A stretch of DNA of 64,000 bases from an uncultured Oscillospiraceae bacterium (GCA_934590355.1 CAKTOX010000006.1:21042-85041), one strand, 5' to 3'. Counted from the stretch's first letter, positions 45,442 to 55,507 are shown. The notes: generated by a model not told the origin, from the letters alone. Numbers and translations are program-made.

Positions 45442-46015
45442 TTATTCGTGCTTTTCCCGATATTCGCTTGGTGTGCTGCCGACGTAGGTTTTGAACACCC
45501 TTGAAAAGTGACTGGCGGAGGAAAAGCCGAGGTATGCGCCGATGGCGGTGAGGGGCTTGTCCGAATAGCGCAGGAGGCGTTTGGCCTCCTCCGTTTTTTT
45601 TCTTGAGAATAAAATCGATCAGAGTTTCGCCCGTTTCTTCTTTGAATTTTCGGGAGAGATACGGGCGGCTGAGAAATAACTCCTCCGCGATTTTCTCCGC
45701 CGTAATGGGCTCGGACATATGGTGCCGGATGTAGTTTGCCACATCTATGGTGAGCTTCGTTGGATGCTTGCCCAGATGCAGCCGTTCCACGCGCTCTGTG
45801 TAGTCCAGAATCATGCGGTATTCAAGATTTATTATCGCCTCGGGCGAGGTGAGCAGCTCACACTGCTGGATATACGAATCACTGCGGGAGAAGGCGTCGT
45901 CAACGTCCATGCCGCCGCGAATAGCGGCGCGAGAGGCGAGAGTGGTGATGACGATGAACGTGTTTTTGCGCTGGCGAAGCTGTTCTGCCGCGAGTACGCC
46001 GCCGCGCACTGCCGG
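45442..46015 (-). pseudogene. AraC-family regulator, 5'-truncated and frameshifted
   Basis: The remnant of a rhamnose-locus regulator. On the minus strand, residues such as NTFIVITTLASRAAIRGGMD and the HTH region TAEKIAEELFLSRPYLSRKF are clear. At an 8-A run (plus-strand T-run 45594-45601) the frame shifts. With 7 As it would read on as KKKTEEAKRLLRYSDKPLTA...SEYREKHE and stop at 45442. The N-terminal part is missing because the sequence runs at ~46015 directly into the transporter gene on the other strand. The gene has lost its start, so it is non-functional. Confidence 0.8.
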
Positions 46016-47209
46016 CGCATCGACCGTACGCACACGAGAGAGGGCAAGGCAAGACCGTGGCTGCTGCTGTCTGCGCCGCTTCTGACGGTGACAGGCATTT
46101 TGCTGTTCACGGTGCCGAGCGGGAGCGAAACGGTGAAGGTCATAGGGGTCATGGTCAGCTACAACCTGTTTTACTCCTTTGCCTACACCATCTTCAACAT
46201 GAGCCACAATCTCATGGTGCCGCTGTCCACGCGAAACATAACCCAGCGCGGCAGTCTGTCGGTATTTAACCAGATCGCCACCATCATGATGAGCGGTATT
46301 CTCGTTGCGCTGGTGTTCCCCATGGTCATCATGCCCATGATAGGCGTCGATCAGGGCAAGTGGATAACGCTCATGAGCGCGCTGTCGATCTTGGTGCTGC
46401 CACTGACGCTGCTTGAATACTACTTCACCAAGGAGCGCGTCACGCTTGAGGAGCGCAGCGCGGGAGCAGAAAAAACCGTGCCCTTTGCGCAGCAGCTCAA
46501 GGCGATATTCACGGACAAATACATGCTGCTTATCTATGCGTATTTTCTCATCTACACAGCGGGCACTGCTATTAAAAACATAAGCCTCGTATATTTCTGC
46601 AACTACGTTCTCGGCACTTATAACGACGGTGTCACGCAGACCATGATCTCCGTCATCGGCGGCATACCCATGGGCATCGGTATCTTCGCGGTGTGGCCTC
46701 TGGCAAAGCGCTTCGGCAAGCGCAACGTGACCCTTGCGGGCTTTGTCCTTTATGCCATCGGCGGCGCTGTGTGCTGGGCGTTCCCGACTAATATGACGAT
46801 CATGCTCATCGGGCAGTTTATCAAGAACATCGGCGGCCTGCCCTGCGCGTATGTGTTCATGGCGATGTTTGCGGACGTGCTCGATCGCCTTGAGTGGAAG
46901 ACGGGCTTCCGCTCGGACGGTGTTGCAATGAGCGTGTATAACATCATTGCCGTTGCGATGGTCGGCATCTGCACAGGCATATTTAACGGACTGTTGAGCC
47001 ATGCGGGCTACGTCGCGCCGGAGATAGTCAACGGCGTGACCGTTGCCGCGGCGCAGTCGGCGTCCGTAAGGGGCGTCATCACCTTCGGCTTCGTCGGTCT
47101 TGAGGTGTTCACGGGCGTCATATTGGCGGTGCTGCTCATTTTCCTCAACGTTGAAAAGGGACTTGAGAAAAAGCAGGCGGAGATCAAGGCACGGGAGGAA
47201 AAGCAATGA
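46016..47209 (+). pseudogene. GPH/MelB-type sugar transporter, 5'-truncated
   Basis: A major-facilitator sugar:cation symporter lacking about the first 100 residues, including helices 1-3. The visible part starts at the loop motif DRTHTREGKARPW (the family's DRTxTxxGxxRPW) and continues through nine or so helices to LNVEKGLEKKQAEIKAREEKQ. The frame stays open upstream only across antisense AraC sequence, and no ribosome site or start is seen. Loss of its 5' end together with that of the divergent AraC gene indicates one deletion. The stop overlaps the rhamnosidase start (ATGA). Confidence 0.8.
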
Positions 47210-49745
47210 GAGCGATAAGGCTTAAAACCGAGCATTTATTTGACCCCGTCGGCGTGGATTTCACCGCGCCTCGGCTTTATTGGAACTGCGAGGGCGGCAG
47301 AAAGCAGACTGCCTACCAGATCGTCGCCGCAGACGACAGCGGCAGCGTTCTTTGGGACAGCGGCAGAGCAGAAAGCGCCGCCATGTGCGCAAAATGGGGC
47401 GGCTCTCCGGTGGAGCCGAAAACTAAGGTGCTGTGGAAGGTGCGCCTTTGGGATGAAACGGACTCCGTTGGCGATTGGAGCGAAGCGTCGTTCGAAACGG
47501 GCATCATCACATGGAGCGCCAAGTGGATATGCGGCGAGTATAAGGTCAATAAGAAAGAGCGCTATCCCGTGGACTGCTTCCGCAAAAGCTTTTGCGCCGA
47601 GGGCGTAAAAAAGGCACGGCTTTATATCACCGCCTGCGGACTGTATGAAGCGAAGCTGAATGGGCGGCGTGTGGGTGATTTCGTTCGTGCTCCCGGAATT
47701 ACGAACTACCGTAAGCGCGTGCAGTACCAGACCTGTGACGTGACCGACCTGCTCCAAAACGGGGAAAACGCTCTGACGGTGCAGCTTGCCGACGGGTGGT
47801 ACCGCGGCTCCTGCGGCGCGTGGGGGCTGAAAAATCAATACGGTACGGAAACAAAGCTTTTGGCCCAGCTTGAGCTTACGCTCGCAGACGGCAGCGTGCA
47901 GACCGTCGCCACAGACGAGAGCTGGGAGTGGTCGAACGACGGCCCTGTCCGCTTTGCCGACAACAAGGACGGCGAAATTATAGACGCATGGAAAAAGCCT
48001 TCCTATTCGGGCAAAGCGAAGGTCACAAGCCATTCCGTCATGCCCACAGCTTCCGACAATGTCCCCGTCACGGAGCATGAGCGCCTGACTGCGCAGCTTA
48101 TAAAAACGCCATCTGGCAAGAGCGTTCTGGACTTCGGTCAGAACATCGCGGGCTATGCGGAATTTACCGTCAACGCCCATGCAGGGCAGACGATAACGCT
48201 TCGCTTCGGCGAGCTGTTGGACGAAAACGGCGAGTTTACACAGAAGAATATCCAGTGCTCCGCTAAGAACGTCACGACGCCCCTGCAGCAGGTCATTTAT
48301 ACCTGCACGGAGGGTGAAAATCACTACAAAACCACCTTTGCCATCTTCGGTTTTCAGTACGTTTTAGTTGAAACCGATGCGGCATTTAGTACGGAGGATT
48401 TCACCGCCATTGCGGTCTACTCCGATATGGAGCGCACGGGATTTTTTGAAAGCTCCAACGCACTTCTCGATAAGTTCGTTGAAAACACAGTCTGGAGCGC
48501 GAAGAACAATCACGCCGATCTGCCAACCGACTGCCCCACAAGAGAGCGGCACGGCTGGTCGGGTGATGCGCAGATATTCTGCACTACGGCGAGCTGGCTG
48601 TTCGACTATCTTCCCTTTGCCGAGAAGTATCTCACCGACCTCTACGACTGGCAGACGAAAAACGGATGCCTGCCGCAGATCGCACCCGAGGGCGGCACGG
48701 ATTTTTATATGCGCGCCATGAACGGCTCCGTCGGTTGGGCAGACGCAGGTGTGCTGATGCCCTACGCGCTGTGGAAGCAGTACGGCGATGCGGAGGTCCT
48801 GAGAAAGTTCCTCCCCGGCATGAGACGCTACGCAGGGTTCATGCAAGGCCGCTGCGGTAAATGGTACCCCACCGCAAAGCGCACGGGGCTGCGCGGCGAG
48901 GACAAGAGATACCTTTCCAACTACGGTCAGGCATACGGCGAGTGGGCAGAGCCGGATAGTGTCCACCACATGACGTGGCGCGACTGCGCAGTACCTCACC
49001 CCGAGGTCGCCACCGCCTACACCGCGCACGTCATGGATTGCATGGGCGAGATCGAATCGGCGCTCGGAAACGAAAATGAAGCGCAGTCTTATCGCGCTTT
49101 CGCCGCGGGCTGCCGAAAAAGCTATCAGGCGCTGTGCCGCACCGAGGAGTATTCGCTTGACACCGACCGTCAGGCACGGCTCGTGCACCCGCTTGCGTTT
49201 GGGCTGCTGGAAAAAACGCAGACGGAATACGCGCAAAAGCGTCTGCTGCATGCATTGGAGCACTTTAACTGGCGCGTCGGCATGGTTTTTTGTAGACGCC
49301 GCTGATTTTGAACGTACTGACCGATATTGACATGGAGTCAGCCTACCGGCTACTGGAAAATGAAGAGATTCCCGGTTGGCTGAGTATGCCGAAAAACGGG
49401 GCTACCACCATTTGAGGAGCATGGGAAGGCCCGAACAGTAAAAACGGCGGCATCGGCTCACTGAACCACTACTCCAAGGGCGCCGTGGCAGCGTGGCTGT
49501 TTAATACCATGTGCGGTATCCGCGTGAGCGGAGAGAATCACTTTACGATATCGCCTCACCCCGGCGGACACTTTACCCACGCCAAAGCTGTCTACAACAG
49601 CGTGTACGGCACCGTGGAAAGCGGCTGGGAGAAAACGAAGAACGGTTGGAAGTACACCGTAACCGTTCCCGCGAACTGCACGGCGGCACTATGCCTGCCC
49701 GAGAAGGAAGCCATTACGCTGGATAGCGGAATATACAGCTTTTGA
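47206..49745 (+). pseudogene. Alpha-L-rhamnosidase (GH78), broken near the C-terminus
   Basis: This would be an ~845-residue enzyme releasing L-rhamnose from glycosides. The first ~690 residues are intact: N-terminal beta domain, SGHW-like substrate region and LPTDCPTRERHGWSGDAQIF with the catalytic acids. At ~49281-49300 the frame is lost: WRVGM then VFCRRR stop, where FLSTPLILNVLTDID is expected. In the restored frame a TAG occupies a Ser position (~49292). A TGA (~49416) replaces the Trp of the conserved TIWEAW motif. The rest (NHYSKGAVAAWLFNTMCGIR to the end at 49745) is well preserved. Three independent lesions argue against sequencing error. Confidence 0.85.
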
Positions 49746-49754
49746 GGTGAAAAC

Positions 49755-50402
49755 ATGGATATTGAAAGCATTTTGAAGCAAATGACGCTTGAGGATAAGA
49801 TCGCGCTTTGCTCCGGAAAGAACTTCTGGGAGACGAAGAGCTTTGAAAAATACGGCATCGACGCCATGTTTATGTGCGACGGCCCGCACGGACTGCGTAA
49901 GCAGGAGAATCTTGCGGATATGCTCGGCGACTGCCTTGACGCCTATGCCGCCTTGCTGAAAACCGGCGTTTCCCCGTGCGACGTCGTCTTCATGGGCGAG
50001 AGCGCGGGCGGGACTCTGGTGCTGTCGCTGTCGCTGCTTCTCGCGGAAAAGGGGCCTGCGCAGCCGAGAGCTCTTGCGGCGCTATCTCCCTGCGTCACGC
50101 AGGCAGAGCAGCTTCCGTCCTACACAGGAAATGCGGCTACGGACTATATGCTCCGCAGCAGCGTCGCGGACGGAAAAATCAAGATAGTGTACGGTGACAG
50201 AGCAAATGACCCTGAGTTTTTGCGCAAGCCCACCGTCTCGCCGCTGTACGGCGATTTCACGGAGCTTCCGCCGGTAGTGCTCTCTGTGTCGGATACGGAG
50301 GTGCTGCTTGACGATTCCGTGGCGCTGTACACCAAGCTGAAAGCAGAGAACCACCAAACGGCGCTGGAAAGCATATTTGAGTTTCTCGAGAGGATAAAAT
50401 GA
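49755..50402 (+). pseudogene. In-frame chimera of GH3 glycosidase start and alpha/beta hydrolase fragment
   Basis: A 215-codon frame built from two unrelated genes. Residues 1-~58 (ILKQMTLEDKIALCSGKNFW ... CDGPHGLRKQE) are the start of a family 3 beta-glucosidase. From ~59 on (DVVFMGESAGGTLVLSLSLLL, GESAG nucleophile elbow) it is an acetyl-hydrolase-type alpha/beta hydrolase. The end jumps from ENHQTALE to FEFLERIK, omitting the segment that normally holds the catalytic His. GAGGTG precedes the ATG, so it may still be translated, but neither activity can remain. Confidence 0.75.
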
Positions 50403-50403
50403 A

Positions 50404-51675
50404 GTGAAATACTATCTTGCCATTGACATCGGGGCATCATCAGGGTGGCACATTGTGGGCCGGCGCGAGGACGGAGAAATCAAAACAAAAGAGGTCTATC
50501 GTTTTCCTAACGGCGTATCGGAGCGGAACGGCCATCTCGTCTGGGATATGGATACACTCCTTTTTCATGTAAAAGAAGGTATCGCGGCGGCAAAAGCCGA
50601 GTTTCCCGGCATCGTCAGCCTTTCCGTTGACACATGGGGTGTTGAATATGTGCTGCTGCGGGGGAATGAAGAAATCTTGCCCGTGTACGCCTATCGGGAC
50701 AGCCGCACTGAAGCGGTCATTACCAAGGTCCACGAAATTCTGCCGTTTGCGGAGCTGTACGCCAAAACCGGCTGCCAGTTTCAGCCGTTCAACAGCATTT
50801 ATCAGCTCTATGCGGATAAGCTCGCGGAGCGGCTCGAGGGCGTGACGGATTTTCTCATGATCCCGGAATACCTCCTGTGGAAGCTGTGCGGTGTGAAAGC
50901 CAAGGAGTACACCAACGCCACTACGACCGGCATGGTCAGCGCCGAAACCGGTGAATTTGATGCGGAGATCATTTCCGCACTGGACTTGCCGCCCATCTTC
51001 CCGAGACTGCAAAGTCCGGGGAAGGTGCTGGGCGAGTATGACGGCATAAAATGCGTTCTATGCGCCACCCACGACACGGCCTCGGCGGTGGAGGGCATCC
51101 CTATGGCGGAAAACGCGCCCTACATATCCAGCGGCACATGGTCGCTGCTGGGCGTCAAAACACCGAAGCCCATCACGAATGCTGCCAGCAGTGCCGCTAA
51201 TTACTCCAATGAGGGCGGCGTGGGTTATAACCGCTACCAAAAAAACATCATGGGCATGTGGCTGGTCAACGAGCTGCAAAAGGAGCTATGTATGGGGCTC
51301 GGTTATGCCGGAATTGTAAATGCCGCAAAGGAAAGCCGCTGCGACGCACTTGTGGACGCCAACGCGCCGGAATTTCTGGCACCGACGAGCATGAAAGCCG
51401 CCTTTGACGCGGCAACGGGCGGTCAGTTCGTCGGCATCGGCGACTATTTCCGCTGCGCCTATCGCAGCCTTGCGGAAAGCTACGCGAAAGCTCTCGCAGA
51501 GCTGGAACGAAACACGGGAGAGCAATACGACAAGTTCTACATCGTTGGCGGCGGCGCGAAAAACGAGTTTCTCAACCATCTCACCGCCAAGGCCACGGGC
51601 AAGCGGGTCGTCGCTCTGCCCATCGAGGCGACGGCGCTGGGGAATCTGAAAATACAAATGGAGGCAGACCTATGA
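50404..51675 (+). CDS. rhaB: Rhamnulokinase, probably impaired
   Basis: A 423-residue FGGY-family kinase that phosphorylates L-rhamnulose at O1. GTG 50404 has AGAGGA upstream. The N-terminal phosphate loop reads DIGASSGWH where rhamnulokinases have GASSGRH, an Arg-to-Trp change at a conserved site. SVDTWGVEYVLL, YRDSRTEAV, CATHDTASAVEGIP and ISSGTWSLLGV match the family. The chain ends at ALGNLKIQMEADL, about 40 residues before a usual C-terminus, and the middle (near residue 215) is also short. The frame is open throughout, so it could be expressed, but activity is doubtful given its decayed neighbours. Confidence 0.75.
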   Translation: MKYYLAIDIGASSGWHIVGRREDGEIKTKEVYRFPNGVSERNGHLVWDMDTLLFHVKEGIAAAKAEFPGIVSLSVDTWGVEYVLLRGNEEILPVYAYRDSRTEAVITKVHEILPFAELYAKTGCQFQPFNSIYQLYADKLAERLEGVTDFLMIPEYLLWKLCGVKAKEYTNATTTGMVSAETGEFDAEIISALDLPPIFPRLQSPGKVLGEYDGIKCVLCATHDTASAVEGIPMAENAPYISSGTWSLLGVKTPKPITNAASSAANYSNEGGVGYNRYQKNIMGMWLVNELQKELCMGLGYAGIVNAAKESRCDALVDANAPEFLAPTSMKAAFDAATGGQFVGIGDYFRCAYRSLAESYAKALAELERNTGEQYDKFYIVGGGAKNEFLNHLTAKATGKRVVALPIEATALGNLKIQMEADL

Positions 51676-52610
51676 GCTATACGGAAGCAAAAGAAAAATA
51701 CGCTGCTCTGGGCGTAGACACGGAGACGGCAATTGCGAAGCTGAAAACCGTGCCGCTGTCCCTGCATTGCTGGCAGGGCGACGATGTGCGCGGCTTTGAC
51801 ACCGGCCCCACGAAGCCCCTGACCGGCGGTATCCAGACCACCGGCAGCTACCCCGGCCGTGCGAGAACGCCGCAGGAGCTGATGGCGGACATCGAGGAAG
51901 TGCTGAAGCTCTGCCCCGGCACAAAGAAGCTGAACCTCCATGCCAGCTATGCCATTTTCGCCCCCGGCGAGTGGGTGGATCGGGATAAACTGGAGCCGAA
52001 GCATTTCGCACCATGGGTGGAGTTCTGCAAGAAGCACGGCCTTGGCGTGGAGAGCTGCACCGTGGGCAACGCGGAGTTTTCTCTGAGCTACGCTGCCATG
52101 AAGAGAGATAAGTGCATCCCCCTCATGGACAACGGCCACTATCATCCCACCGAGGTGGTCAGCGACAAGATCCCGGCGCTGCTGACCTTCTTCCCGGAGA
52201 TCGCCCTGCACATCACCCGCCCTGTGCGCTGAGACTCAGACCATGTGGTGCTGTTCGATGATGAAACGAAGGAGATCTGCAAGGAGATCGTCCGCTGCGG
52301 CGGCTTGGACGGGCGCGTGCACATGGCGCTGGACTACTTCGACGCCTCCGTCAACCGCATCGCTGCGTGGGTCACAGGCTTCCGGAACGTGCAGAAGGCG
52401 CTGCTGAACGCGCTTTTAACGCCGGATATGACCAAGGAGCAGAACGAGGGCGATTTCACCGACCTGCTGGTGCGGCAGGAGGAGCTGAAAACCCTGCCCT
52501 TCGGCGAGGTCTGGGCAGAATACTGCCGCCGCTGCGGTGTGCCGGAGGACGGCGCATGGCTGCCGGAAGTCCGCAGATATGAGAAAACCGTTTTGGAGGC
52601 GAGAGCATGA
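51672..52610 (+). pseudogene. rhaA: L-rhamnose isomerase with internal deletion and nonsense codon
   Basis: RhaA interconverts L-rhamnose and L-rhamnulose and is usually ~415 residues. Here the frame spans only 312 codons. SLHCWQGDDVRGFD and LNLHASYAIF are intact. After KKHGLGV the sequence jumps to ESCTVGNAEFSLSYA, an in-frame loss of ~100 residues that includes the metal-ligand region. At 52230 TGA stands where RPVRWDSDHVVLFDDE requires Trp; the same frame then continues to 52610. The start overlaps rhaB (ATGA) and the end overlaps rhaD (ATGA), showing the former coupled operon. Confidence 0.87.
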
Positions 52611-53416
52611 AAAATATTCTGACAGCCCCGTGGATGGTGGAGATGATCCGCACCGTAACGAATATGTACGACCACGGCTGGGACGAGCGCAACGGCGGAA
52701 ATGTTAGCCTGCTGCTGGAAGAATCGCAGGTTTACGACTATGTGGACGGCGCGGTTTTGCGGGAAATCCCCACGGGCTTTTCCTGCCCGGCGCTGGACGG
52801 AAAGTGCTTCCTCGTCACCGGCACGGGCAAGTATTTCAAGAACGTGCAGGTCGCACCGGAGGTGAATCTCGGCCTTGTGCGGCTGACAAACGGCGGCGAA
52901 ACGGCGCAGCTTCTCTGGGGCTTTGCCGACGGCGGCAGGTTTACCTCCGAATTTCCCGCCCACATGATGAGCCATGCTGCACGGCTGAAAATCGATTCGC
53001 AAAACCGTGTGGTCATGCACTGCCACCCGGCAAACCTCTTAGCCATGACCTATGTCCATAGCCTTGATGAAAAAGCGTTCACCCGCACCCTCTGGCAGAT
53101 GTGCACCGAGTGCATCGTAGTGTTCCCGGACGGCGTGAATGTGCTGCCGTGGATGCTCTGCGGCACGAATGAGATTGGAGAGGCTACGGCGGAGAAGATG
53201 CAGACCGCCCGCCTTGTCATCTGGGCGCAGCACGGCATCTACGGCGCGGGCAAAGATCTGGACGAAACCTTCGGTCTCATTGAAACCGCCGAAAAGGCTG
53301 CTGAAATTTACATAAAGATCGCCCATCTGCCACTCGTCAATACCATTACCGATGAGCAGATACACCGTCTGGAGGCCCACTTCGGCGTGAAGGCCCGGGA
53401 GGGGTATTTGGCGTAA
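52607..53416 (+). CDS. rhaD: Rhamnulose-1-phosphate aldolase
   Basis: A 269-residue class II aldolase that splits L-rhamnulose-1-phosphate into dihydroxyacetone phosphate and L-lactaldehyde. WDERNGGNVSLLL and TGTGKYFKNV form the phosphate site; SEFPAHMMSHAARL, VVMHCHPANLLAMTY and IWAQHGIYGAG supply the Zn histidines and catalytic Glu. Length and all motifs match functional RhaD, making it the only clearly intact gene of this locus. GGAGGCGAGAGC precedes the ATG. Without rhaA its substrate could not be made here unless another isomerase exists. Confidence 0.92.
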   Translation: MKNILTAPWMVEMIRTVTNMYDHGWDERNGGNVSLLLEESQVYDYVDGAVLREIPTGFSCPALDGKCFLVTGTGKYFKNVQVAPEVNLGLVRLTNGGETAQLLWGFADGGRFTSEFPAHMMSHAARLKIDSQNRVVMHCHPANLLAMTYVHSLDEKAFTRTLWQMCTECIVVFPDGVNVLPWMLCGTNEIGEATAEKMQTARLVIWAQHGIYGAGKDLDETFGLIETAEKAAEIYIKIAHLPLVNTITDEQIHRLEAHFGVKAREGYLA

Positions 53417-53458
53417 CAGAGATGCTTGCCGTTTTCCGAATTTCATATCTCAAGCCAC

Positions 53459-53502
53459 AAACTGTCCCCGCTTTTTTCGGAAGCGGGGACAGTTTTCCTT
53501 TT
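53459..53502 (+). terminator. Terminator after rhaD
   Basis: AAACTGTCCCCGCTT / AAGCGGGGACAGTTT stem followed by TCCTTTTTT. It is immediately followed by two direct copies of TTTTAAAGCG (53501, 53522), exactly 21 bp apart. Confidence 0.88.
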
Positions 53503-53591
53503 TTAAAGCGCAAATTATCCGTTTTAAAGCGAAAGACGTCTTGGCGAGTGCAAAGTCATGAACCAATCATGATTAGCCGCCAAGTTCGCTA

Positions 53592-53620
53592 TTGAGAAAA
53601 TGCAGTGTGTGTGTTACAAT
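53592..53620 (+). promoter_or_regulatory. Promoter of ychF
   Basis: TTGAGA, 17-bp spacer, TACAAT, 86 bp before the coding start. Just upstream, 53540-53584 forms a stem-loop CTTGGCG/CGCCAAG enclosing two TCATGA half-sites. Confidence 0.6.
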
Positions 53621-53706
53621 AAAAAATTGCATAGCGGCTCACCTCGAAGCGCGCACGGCGCAGAGCCCTTGCGGATAAAGCTAAGCTCGAAGGAGAATGA
53701 GTATAT

Positions 53707-54798
53707 ATGAAATTAGGTATCGTGGGACTTCCGAACGTCGGTAAGTCGACCCTGTTCAACGCAATAACCAACGCGGGGGCGGAGAGCGCAAACTATCCGT
53801 TTTGCACGATAGAGCCCAACGTCGGCATGGTCACCGTGCCCGATGAGCGTCTTGATTTCCTCGCGTCGATATACGAGCCGAAGAAGTACACCCCCGCGGT
53901 CATCGAATTCGTTGACATCGCGGGCCTTGTCAAGGGCGCCAGCAAGGGCGAGGGACTCGGCAACAAGTTCCTGTCCAACATCCGCAACACCGACGCCATC
54001 GTCCACGTTGTAAGATGCTTTGACGATGAGAACGTCATTCACGTCGAGGGCGGCACCGATCCCGCGCGCGATGTTGATATCATTGACCTCGAGCTCATCA
54101 TGGCGGATATGGAGATGGTCGAGCGCCGCATTGAAAAGGCGAACAAAAACGCCAAGGGCGACAAGAAATATCTGCATGAGGCGGAGGTTTTCCAAGGCCT
54201 TCTGGAGCACCTGAACGAGGGCAAGAGCGTGCGCAGCTATGAGTGCGAGCCGGATGACATGGAGCTTATCGCAACCAGCGACCTGCTCACGATAAAGCCC
54301 GTCATTTACGCCGCGAACATGGACGAGGACGGCATCGCCGCTTACGGGGACAACCCCTATTACAAGCAGCTTTGCGAGATCGCCGCTAAGGAGGGTGCGC
54401 AAGTGCTGCCTATCTGCGCGAAGCTCGAGGCGGAGATAGCGGCTCTCGAGCCTGACGAGCGCGAGATGTTCCTCGAGGAAATGGGCATGAGCCAGTCCGG
54501 CCTTGACAGAATGATCAAGACCTCCTACGCGCTGCTCGGTCTTATCTCCTTCCTCACCTGCGGCAGCGATGAATGCAGAGCGTGGACTATCCGCCGCGGC
54601 ACCAAGGCACCGCAGGCCGCCGGCAAGATACACACCGACTTCGAGCGCGGCTTCATTCGCGCCGAGATAGTTGCCTTTGACGACCTCAAGGCCTGCGGCA
54701 GCATGGCGGCAGCCAAGGAGAAGGGTCTTGTCAGATCCGAGGGCAAGGACTACGTCATGAATGACGGCGACGTAACGCTGTTCAGATTTAACGTGTGA
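53707..54798 (+). CDS. ychF: Ribosome-associated, redox-regulated ATPase YchF
   Basis: A 363-residue OBG-family P-loop protein that binds ATP rather than GTP and associates with ribosomes. GIVGLPNVGKSTLFNAIT is the P-loop, FVDIAGLVKGASKGEGLGNKFL the switch region, and the C-terminal TGS domain has FLTCGSDECRAWTIRRGTKAPQAAGKIH. Length equals E. coli YchF. AAGGAGAATG lies upstream. The gene downstream starts inside its stop codon. Confidence 0.96.
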   Translation: MKLGIVGLPNVGKSTLFNAITNAGAESANYPFCTIEPNVGMVTVPDERLDFLASIYEPKKYTPAVIEFVDIAGLVKGASKGEGLGNKFLSNIRNTDAIVHVVRCFDDENVIHVEGGTDPARDVDIIDLELIMADMEMVERRIEKANKNAKGDKKYLHEAEVFQGLLEHLNEGKSVRSYECEPDDMELIATSDLLTIKPVIYAANMDEDGIAAYGDNPYYKQLCEIAAKEGAQVLPICAKLEAEIAALEPDEREMFLEEMGMSQSGLDRMIKTSYALLGLISFLTCGSDECRAWTIRRGTKAPQAAGKIHTDFERGFIRAEIVAFDDLKACGSMAAAKEKGLVRSEGKDYVMNDGDVTLFRFNV

Positions 54799-55433
54799 TG
54801 CAGCAGGTAATGTTTATCCTTGAGCTCATCGGCGCGGCGGCGTTTTCCGTGTCCGGAGCGATGGTCGCGATCGAAAAGCGAGCCGATATCTTCGGCGTCA
54901 TTTTCCTTGCGGTCACGACGGCGCTCGGCGGCGGTGTTATCCGCGATGTGCTCATAGGCAGGATACCGCCCGTGATGTTCGTCAGCTATTGGTATATCCT
55001 CATAGCGGTTTTGGCGGCTCTGGCGGTTTTCATAGACGCATACGTTCGCAGTGAAAAATACAAGCTGCACATATATAAGCTCGACGCGGTCAATAATATA
55101 TTCGACGCCATCGGCCTTGCGGTGTTCACCATATCAGGCATGAACGCGGCGATGGGCGTGAGCGATAACGTGCTGCTGCTGCTTTTCGTCGGAATGGCAA
55201 CGGGTATCGGCGGCGGTATGCTGCGCGACGTTATGACGAACACCATGCCCAAGGTGCTCAGAAAGCGCATTTACGCGGTCGCGTCGCTGCTCGGCGGCGG
55301 GGTGTACTACGTCATGCTGCTCCTCGGAGCGGGTGAGCTTGCCTCTGCCGGCTGCGGTATGCTGCTCATTTTCGTCCTGCGTCTGCTTGCAACGATAAAC
55401 AAATGGAATCTGCCGTATGTGAAGCTGGATTGA
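54798..55433 (+). CDS. TRIC-like (UPF0126) seven-helix channel protein
   Basis: A 211-residue membrane protein of two repeated glycine-rich units: SGAMVAIEKRADIFGVIFLAVTTALGGGVIRD and SGMNAAMGVSDNVLLLLFVGMATGIGGGMLRD begin them. These are the UPF0126 repeats now known as prokaryotic TRIC monovalent-cation channels. ATG 54798 overlaps the ychF stop (TGATG), so it is translationally coupled. Confidence 0.9.
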   Translation: MQQVMFILELIGAAAFSVSGAMVAIEKRADIFGVIFLAVTTALGGGVIRDVLIGRIPPVMFVSYWYILIAVLAALAVFIDAYVRSEKYKLHIYKLDAVNNIFDAIGLAVFTISGMNAAMGVSDNVLLLLFVGMATGIGGGMLRDVMTNTMPKVLRKRIYAVASLLGGGVYYVMLLLGAGELASAGCGMLLIFVLRLLATINKWNLPYVKLD

Positions 55434-55507
55434 GAACTTGATTACGAAATTGTAAAATCTGAAAATTCGGTTGACTCGCGACAGTGTAATGTGATATTTT
55501 TAAATAG

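Noticed and set aside
45590..45605. Programmed frameshifting at the 8-A run in the AraC gene
   Set aside because: The gene has already lost its start and promoter, so a functional slip is unlikely. A homopolymer mutation or base-call error is simpler.
44708..47206. 832-codon minus-strand open frame across the hydrolase, AraC and transporter genes
   Set aside because: Only its AraC portion is meaningful. The remainder is antisense to the membrane hydrolase and the transporter.
49400..52232. Possible recoding of TGA as tryptophan, since both the rhamnosidase and rhaA have TGA at Trp positions
   Set aside because: Many intact genes here end in TGA, several within ATGA overlaps, and both affected genes carry additional lesions. 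Simple TGG to TGA mutation explains it.
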